DNA of 10,244 bases from Chloroflexota bacterium (GTDB lineage Bacteria > Chloroflexota > Dehalococcoidia > Dehalococcoidales > UBA3254): contig JAGDMY010000025.1 in the NCBI GenBank assembly GCA_017860765.1, positions 1 through 10,244 on the forward strand. Direction: 5' to 3'. This document shows, in pieces, positions 6,514 through 10,244 of this stretch; position 1 is the first letter of the stretch; each line of letters begins with the position of its first letter. Below the pieces are notes generated by a model that saw only the letters and a list, made by a program, of their open reading frames with translations, did no database searches and was not told the DNA's origin. Made by a program: the position numbers and the translations under genes.

Positions 6514-7217
6514 TGGAATTTAAGGGTTTTCCGGCCAGAATGCAGTTTACGCCGGTACCGAATGTGGTTTTCAGCTCATTATTTCCGCAGATAACCGATA
6601 TTATTGAGCTAAAGGTGCTGCTATATATCTTCGCTCTGGTATATCCCAAAAAAGGCAGTCTGCGCTTTGTCTCCCATCAGGAACTAATGGGCCAGGCCGG
6701 TCTGACAGGTGATATCAAAAGGCCTGGCGAGGATATTATAGGTAAATCCCTGGCAGCCCTGGTGGCCAGGGGTGTGCTTTTACAGACGCAGGTGAAAAGC
6801 GGGTCAACTTCCGAGGAAATCTATTTTCTTAATAATGAAGCCAACCGGCTGGCCCTGGAGAGAGTCGGGAACGGGGAGGTCGTTCTGCCCGGCCTGAAGC
6901 TGGAAAGAGCCCCGACTGCCGTGCCGGCAGAGCCCTCCGATATCTTCAGCCTGTATGAACAGAATATCGGTATGTTGACACCTCTGATTGCCGACGAACT
7001 GCGTGAAGCCGGAAAACAATATCCTGAAGCCTGGATAAAGGACGCCATCAAAGAAGCGGTGGCTTTAAATAAACGCAGCTGGAGATATATTGCCCGGATT
7101 TTGGAACACTGGTCCGCAGAAGGTAAAGACAATGGAGCACATTGGGGAAATTCTAAAAAGAATGCAGACCCGGACAAATACGTCCGCGGGAAGTACGGAC
7201 ACATGGTCCAGCGATGA
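6510..7217 (+). CDS. DnaD-domain replication initiation / primosome protein
   Basis: This 235-residue protein ends in a DnaD/DnaB2-type domain (about 143-205). Visible are IFSLYEQNIG at 145-154, the helices around LTPLIADEL and YPEAWIKDAI, and the WRYIARILEHW block at 191-201. In Bacillus, DnaD and DnaB(2) domains bind DNA and help load the replicative helicase at origins and stalled forks. The N-terminal part (about 15-110) looks like a winged-helix region: FVSHQELMGQAGLT and IIGKSLAALVARGVL would be its recognition-type helices. The ATG overlaps the dnaB stop (ATGA); a second ATG at 6513 would remove one residue. The last 29 codons overlap the next gene by 86 bases in another frame. Position directly after dnaB and before a loader ATPase supports a helicase-loading role. 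I give no symbol because orthology to Bacillus DnaD is not proven. Confidence 0.85.
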   Translation: MMEFKGFPARMQFTPVPNVVFSSLFPQITDIIELKVLLYIFALVYPKKGSLRFVSHQELMGQAGLTGDIKRPGEDIIGKSLAALVARGVLLQTQVKSGSTSEEIYFLNNEANRLALERVGNGEVVLPGLKLERAPTAVPAEPSDIFSLYEQNIGMLTPLIADELREAGKQYPEAWIKDAIKEAVALNKRSWRYIARILEHWSAEGKDNGAHWGNSKKNADPDKYVRGKYGHMVQR

Positions 7218-8565
7218 AGACAAGCAGGGTGAGCCTTTAGCTGATAAGGACTGCAAGGTCTGCAAAGGGGCGGGCTTCATCCATCCGCGTTTGCCTTCGG
7301 GAAAGCCTGATTTCGCCCGGGTAATACCCTGTCGCTGTGTCCGGGCCAACCTGGCGAAAGAACAGGAAAACCGTTTACAAAAATATAGCAATCTCGGCTC
7401 CCTGGTGAACTGTAATTTCGAAAACCTTGCCAAGGGCGGACTATCCGGAGACTCGCTCAAACAGGCCCTGTTTCAGAAAGCCTTTGAGGCTGCCAAACTA
7501 TACGCTCTGGAGCCTAAAGGATGGTTTATCCTGGTGGGACCCAGCGGCAGCGGCAAGACCTATCTGGCTGCCTCTATAGCTAATGAAAGGATCAAAGTGG
7601 GCCAACCGGCTTTTTTCCAAACGGTGCCCGAGTTATTGGACCACCTGCGTTCTGCCTTTGCCCCGGGCAGTGAATTGGCCTATGATGATCTCTTTGAAAA
7701 AGTCAGCAGCGCCCGGCTCCTGATTCTGGATGACCTGGGAGTCCAGGCCAGCACACCTTGGGCTAAGGAAAAACTTGACCAGCTGTTGAATAATCGCTAC
7801 ATCCGCGAGCTGCCGACGGTCATAACCACCAGCTCCGCCATCGAGGAGTTAGATGAGAGGATCCGCACCAGGCTCGCCAATCCCAGGTTGAGCCGGATCT
7901 ATATCATTGAGGAGAAGTCCTCAACTTTACAGGAGTACAGCTGGAGCAAAGGCTTCGAATTACAGAAAGAAATGACTTTCAAGACCTTCGACCCTAAAAG
8001 GCTAAATTTGCCCCTCGAGCAGCGCCAGAACCTGGGGGCGGCCTATCAGGTGGCCCTGCAATACGCCGAATCGCCGGAAGGATGGCTGGTATTTCAAGGG
8101 GTCAACGGCTGCGGTAAAACCCACCTGGCAGCAGCCATCGTTAACTATCGGTATGAGGCCCGGAAACCGGCCCTGTTTATCGTAGTACCGGAATTCCTGG
8201 ACCATTTGCGCAAGACTTTTAATCCGGAGAGCAAAGTCTCCTATGACCAGCTTTTTGAGGCCGTCAAGACGGCGGCTTTACTGGTGCTGGACGATTTCGG
8301 GGAGCAGTCCACCACACCCTGGGCCCAGGAGAAACTCTATCAGGTGATCAACTACCGCTATAATGCCCGGCTGGCGACAGTTATTACTACCAGCAGCGCT
8401 CTGGACGAAATTGAAACACGCATTAGCTCCAGATTAGTCGATCCCCGCATCAGCATGGTAATCAACATCACCGCCCCCGATTACCGGGGGGATAAAGCTT
8501 CTAACCCCAGCGCCGGGAGAAACGGCCTTCGCCGCCTCAAGAAGAACCGCTGGGGTGAGGGCTAA
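7132..8565 (+). CDS. DnaC/DnaI-like helicase loader with two AAA+ domains and a zinc-type motif
   Basis: The 477-residue ATPase is of the DnaC/DnaI/IstB class that loads replicative helicase on DNA. The start is ATG 7132, with AGAAGG at 7118-7123 eight bases upstream; an upstream TTG at 7090 would add 14 residues but lacks support. A four-cysteine motif (C41, C44, C67, C69; ends PCRC) resembles the zinc-binding region of DnaI loaders. Two full ATPase domains follow. Domain 1 (130-259) has Walker A GPSGSGKT (136-143), Walker B LLILDD (196-201) and RIRTRLANPR (243-252). Domain 2 (317-446) has GVNGCGKT (323-330), LLVLDD (383-388) and RISSRLVDPR (430-439). Both keep VITTSSA as sensor-1 region. 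Ordinary loaders have one such domain and about 250-330 residues. Co-linearity with dnaB and the DnaD gene supports helicase loading; an IstB transposition helper is less likely because no transposase is present. Confidence 0.85.
   Translation: MEHIGEILKRMQTRTNTSAGSTDTWSSDEDKQGEPLADKDCKVCKGAGFIHPRLPSGKPDFARVIPCRCVRANLAKEQENRLQKYSNLGSLVNCNFENLAKGGLSGDSLKQALFQKAFEAAKLYALEPKGWFILVGPSGSGKTYLAASIANERIKVGQPAFFQTVPELLDHLRSAFAPGSELAYDDLFEKVSSARLLILDDLGVQASTPWAKEKLDQLLNNRYIRELPTVITTSSAIEELDERIRTRLANPRLSRIYIIEEKSSTLQEYSWSKGFELQKEMTFKTFDPKRLNLPLEQRQNLGAAYQVALQYAESPEGWLVFQGVNGCGKTHLAAAIVNYRYEARKPALFIVVPEFLDHLRKTFNPESKVSYDQLFEAVKTAALLVLDDFGEQSTTPWAQEKLYQVINYRYNARLATVITTSSALDEIETRISSRLVDPRISMVINITAPDYRGDKASNPSAGRNGLRRLKKNRWGEG
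7519..8469 (+). repeat. Intragenic duplication of the AAA+ ATPase module
   Basis: Segments 7519-7908 and 8080-8469 encode two 130-residue modules that align without a gap at an offset of 187 residues. I count about 70 identical residues (about 54%). Shared stretches include WxxxxxG..GxGKTxLAA, VPExLDHLR, TPWAxEKL and VITTSSA. DNA similarity is visibly lower than a recent duplication would give, so the duplication is old and both halves have been kept under selection. Confidence 0.85.
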
Positions 8566-8566
8566 C

Positions 8567-8590
8567 GTCCGGAACCCCGGGTACCCGGAC
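8567..8590. promoter_or_regulatory. GC-rich dyad between loader and repeat-protein genes
   Basis: GTCCGG (8567-8572) and CCGGAC (8585-8590) are inverted repeats, and CCGGGTACCCGG (8577-8588) is a perfect 12-base palindrome. These occupy most of the 39-base gap. No T-tract follows, so it is not a normal intrinsic terminator. It could be a partial attenuator or an operator, or mere chance in GC-rich sequence. Confidence 0.3.
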
Positions 8591-8604
8591 CACCAGGTAT
8601 AACC

Positions 8605-9954
8605 ATGGCAGATACGATATACCAATTGCTGGAATATTCCCTGCTGGAAATTGGACGGATAGGGCGAGCTTCCTCCAGGGCCATCAGGCTTCTCGAGATT
8701 GCTGAAATCTTCCTCGGACGCGGCGACCCGACCAGGTGTCTGGAAACACTGGCGAAGGCTCTACAGAACATCGACTTGCTGAAACAGCCCCTCGAAAAGG
8801 CCAAGCTCCTGGCCTGGACAGCGCGGTTATCCTGCCAGGCCGGGGATGGAGCCGGCGCCAGGGCGCAATTTCTCCGGGCGGCCCTTTTGGCCCGGGCCAT
8901 GGAAACCGCATCTCAGAAGGAAGAAGCCCTGTACCGCCTCGCCTGCGAGTATGCCGGAGCCGGTTTGGAAGAAGAGACAGAGCGGGCCCTGGAGGAGCTT
9001 TATGGGCTAATGTCGCAGGGAGAAGGGGGAATTGAGGCTGTCCAGGGACTGATAGATATTGCCGAAATCTATGCCGATATCTCCCGGGGCCCTAAAGCGG
9101 CTGAACTATTGGCCGAGGCCTCGGACCGGACTCCCGGAGTCAGGGACAGCTGGTTCAGGATAGATCTCCTGAGCGAAATAGCGGCGATATACGCCGGAGC
9201 CGGTTTCCCCGAAAGGGCCTCTCCGGCCCTGGAACAAGCGCTGTCGGCCTTCGAACAAATAGGTGAGGCCAGCCGGCTGTCCTTTTTACTGAAAATAGCC
9301 GATGTATATAAAGACCTGGGGAGCGAGCTCAAGACCAGGGATGTTTTGCAGAAGGCCCTGGAGGTTGTCGACCATGAAGAGCTGGCTTACTCGAAGTTCA
9401 GGGGCTTAGTCGAGGTCGCCAGGCGATACTGGCAGATGGGTGATCAATCAGCCTCAATCAGCCTCATGCTGCGGGCCGGGAAAATCGCGGAAGGGATTGA
9501 GGATATCAGGGATAAAATAGCGAGCCTGACTGAAATAGGCCTGGAATTGGGGACAGCCGGGCAAAGAGAGAAGGCCCTGGATATGGCCGATAAAGCGCTC
9601 GCTTTGGGCCGCCAGCTGGAGGATAAAAGGGCCAAAGTCTACCTGCTGGGTAAGCTGGTCAGGCTGTATTCCGATTTAGATAGCGGAGACCGGGCGGCCG
9701 CCGCCCTCTCCGAGATTATTCGCCTGGTTCAAGAATATAGAGTTCAGACCTCGGGTCTGGCGGTAATTGCGGTGGACCTGGCTGAAGCCGGAAAGTATAG
9801 CCTGGCTCTGGAATTAGCCCAAGTCCTGCGCGAACCCGAAGCCCGCTCCGCCGCCCTCACAGGCATCGCGGGCAGCCTGGTGGAAGCCAATAGGGAACTG
9901 GATGAGCAGGCTAAAAGGGTGGCGATGGATGCCGGAAAATGGGCCAGGCGCTAA
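8605..9954 (+). CDS. Helical solenoid repeat protein, eleven TPR-like units of mostly 40 residues
   Basis: The 449-residue protein has no signal peptide or membrane segment and is predicted cytoplasmic. It is built almost wholly of two-helix repeats of the form L-x-x-IA-x-x-Y-x-x-x-G-x-x-x-x-A-x-x-x-L-x-x-AL. The first-helix anchors fall at residues 32, 72, 112, 152, 192, 231, 271, 311 and 351, then 388 and 421, so the period is 40 with little drift until the end. Classical TPRs repeat every 34; longer TPR-like units with IA...LAEAG...AL patterns occur in cyanobacterial and Chloroflexota proteins. Such solenoids bind proteins or peptides; nothing catalytic is visible. The ATG has only a short AGGT (8595-8598) six bases upstream. 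The gene follows the loader gene by 39 bases on the same strand, so co-expression is plausible, but a role in replication is context inference only. Confidence 0.8.
   Translation: MADTIYQLLEYSLLEIGRIGRASSRAIRLLEIAEIFLGRGDPTRCLETLAKALQNIDLLKQPLEKAKLLAWTARLSCQAGDGAGARAQFLRAALLARAMETASQKEEALYRLACEYAGAGLEEETERALEELYGLMSQGEGGIEAVQGLIDIAEIYADISRGPKAAELLAEASDRTPGVRDSWFRIDLLSEIAAIYAGAGFPERASPALEQALSAFEQIGEASRLSFLLKIADVYKDLGSELKTRDVLQKALEVVDHEELAYSKFRGLVEVARRYWQMGDQSASISLMLRAGKIAEGIEDIRDKIASLTEIGLELGTAGQREKALDMADKALALGRQLEDKRAKVYLLGKLVRLYSDLDSGDRAAAALSEIIRLVQEYRVQTSGLAVIAVDLAEAGKYSLALELAQVLREPEARSAALTGIAGSLVEANRELDEQAKRVAMDAGKWARR
9445..9464 (+). repeat. Tandem 10-base repeat inside the solenoid gene
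   Basis: CAATCAGCCT occurs twice head-to-tail (9445-9454 and 9455-9464) in the codons for residues 281-287. The unit is not a multiple of three, so gain or loss of one copy would shift the reading frame. Two copies are too few to claim a phase-variable tract. Confidence 0.6.
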
Positions 9955-9991
9955 ATAACAGCAGCTAAATGGCGGCCTTACGTCTCCGAGG

Positions 9992-10204
9992 CTATACCCT
10001 GTATATCTGAACGGCCTTTTGCGGGCAGGCTCTTACACATTCCCCACAGCCTTCGCAGGAACTCGGAGAAAACATGGGGATGTCGCCCGGCTTCTCCTGC
10101 TTGATTAGCTTATGTTTACACGCCAGAACGGCGAGGCATTTTCCATCCTTACAGTTGCTGGGCTGGCATTTATCAAACTGGACCAGGGCCATTTTACCCG
10201 GCAT
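9992..10204 (-). CDS. Small two-cluster ferredoxin-like 4Fe-4S protein
   Basis: This 70-residue protein carries two cysteine sets. The C-terminal set is a classical CxxCxxCxxxCP (C50, C53, C56, C60). The N-terminal set (C13, C18, C23, C29) sits in an ALVQFDKCQPSNC context, reminiscent of the iron-sulfur N-terminus of RLI/ABCE1 (IAVxDxDKCxPxxC) but without an ABC ATPase. The last Cys of this set is followed by Lys rather than Pro. It likely binds two [4Fe-4S] clusters and moves electrons; partner unknown. The start at 10204 has GGGAAGGG four bases upstream on its strand. A second in-frame ATG (residue 5) is also preceded by GGGTAAA. The gene converges on the solenoid gene with 37 bases between stops and no clear terminator there. 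The 40 bases upstream of it (10205-10244) hold its ribosome binding site and no complete promoter that I can see. Confidence 0.82.
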   Translation of the reverse strand: MPGKMALVQFDKCQPSNCKDGKCLAVLACKHKLIKQEKPGDIPMFSPSSCEGCGECVRACPQKAVQIYRV

Positions 10205-10211
10205 TTTACCC
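10190..10211 (-). repeat. Duplicated start-codon region of the ferredoxin gene
   Basis: GGGTAAAATG, read on the minus strand, occurs twice, at 10211-10202 and 10199-10190. Each copy ends in an in-frame ATG (residues 1 and 5). The outer ATG also has GGGAAGGG and is the better start; the inner one gives the N-terminus MALVQFDKC that matches relatives best. Which is used is open. Confidence 0.6.
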
Positions 10212-10244
10212 TTCCCTCAGACCGAGTCCCCACGCGCTATAAAA

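Noticed and set aside
7090..7131. TTG at 7090 as the loader start
   Set aside because: The extra 14 residues come from within the DnaD domain codons and have no ribosome binding site; ATG 7132 has one.
7132..8565. IstB-type transposition helper, implying an insertion sequence
   Set aside because: No transposase gene, terminal inverted repeats or target duplication are seen, and the gene is embedded in a dnaB operon.
9955..9991. Bidirectional terminator between the convergent genes
   Set aside because: No stem of useful length with T-tracts was found in the 37-base gap.

Overview
The window looks like a chromosomal housekeeping segment of a free-living bacterium with roughly balanced base composition (near 50% GC by eye). 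A short divergent or unassigned edge is followed by nine genes on the plus strand and one small ferredoxin gene on the minus strand. Three features point to a Chloroflexota (Dehalococcoidia-like) genome: a two-repeat DUF4389 membrane protein, a DnaD-domain protein placed between dnaB and a DnaC/DnaI-type ATPase, and an RLI-like two-cluster ferredoxin. This is inference from gene content; there is no rRNA or marker tree here to confirm it. No tRNA, rRNA, CRISPR array, insertion sequence or phage gene was seen.

Layout. Positions 1-137 hold a promoter and operator-like AT-rich dyad, and possibly the start of a divergent minus-strand gene. Positions 138-791 encode a DUF4389 membrane protein, closed by a strong hairpin at 821-849. 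Positions 944-2119 encode an M20 family metallo-amidohydrolase with a TTG start and its own promoter. Positions 2159-4414 are a tight plsX-trxA-trxB operon: a phospholipid synthesis acyltransferase overlaps thioredoxin by 29 bases, and thioredoxin reductase follows. A promoter with an extended -10 at 4477-4485 and a G-rich leader precede the second operon: rplI (ribosomal protein bL9 with an added charged tail), dnaB (replicative helicase), a DnaD-domain gene (4-base overlap with dnaB), and a DnaC/DnaI-like ATPase gene (86-base overlap with the DnaD gene). A solenoid repeat gene follows after a 39-base gap. The minus-strand ferredoxin-like gene (9992-10204) converges on the last of these.

How the genes fit together. 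rplI-dnaB is a widely conserved neighbour pair. Here it is extended by two genes that look like the helicase-loading half of the replication machinery: a DnaD-type primosome protein and a loader ATPase. The loader is the most unusual item in the window. It carries an N-terminal four-cysteine zinc-type motif and then two complete AAA+ ATPase domains in one chain. The two domains are about 54% identical over 130 aligned residues without a gap, and both keep Walker A, Walker B and arginine-finger-type residues. The solenoid protein next to it, with eleven helical repeats of mostly 40 residues, is a candidate scaffold partner, by context only.
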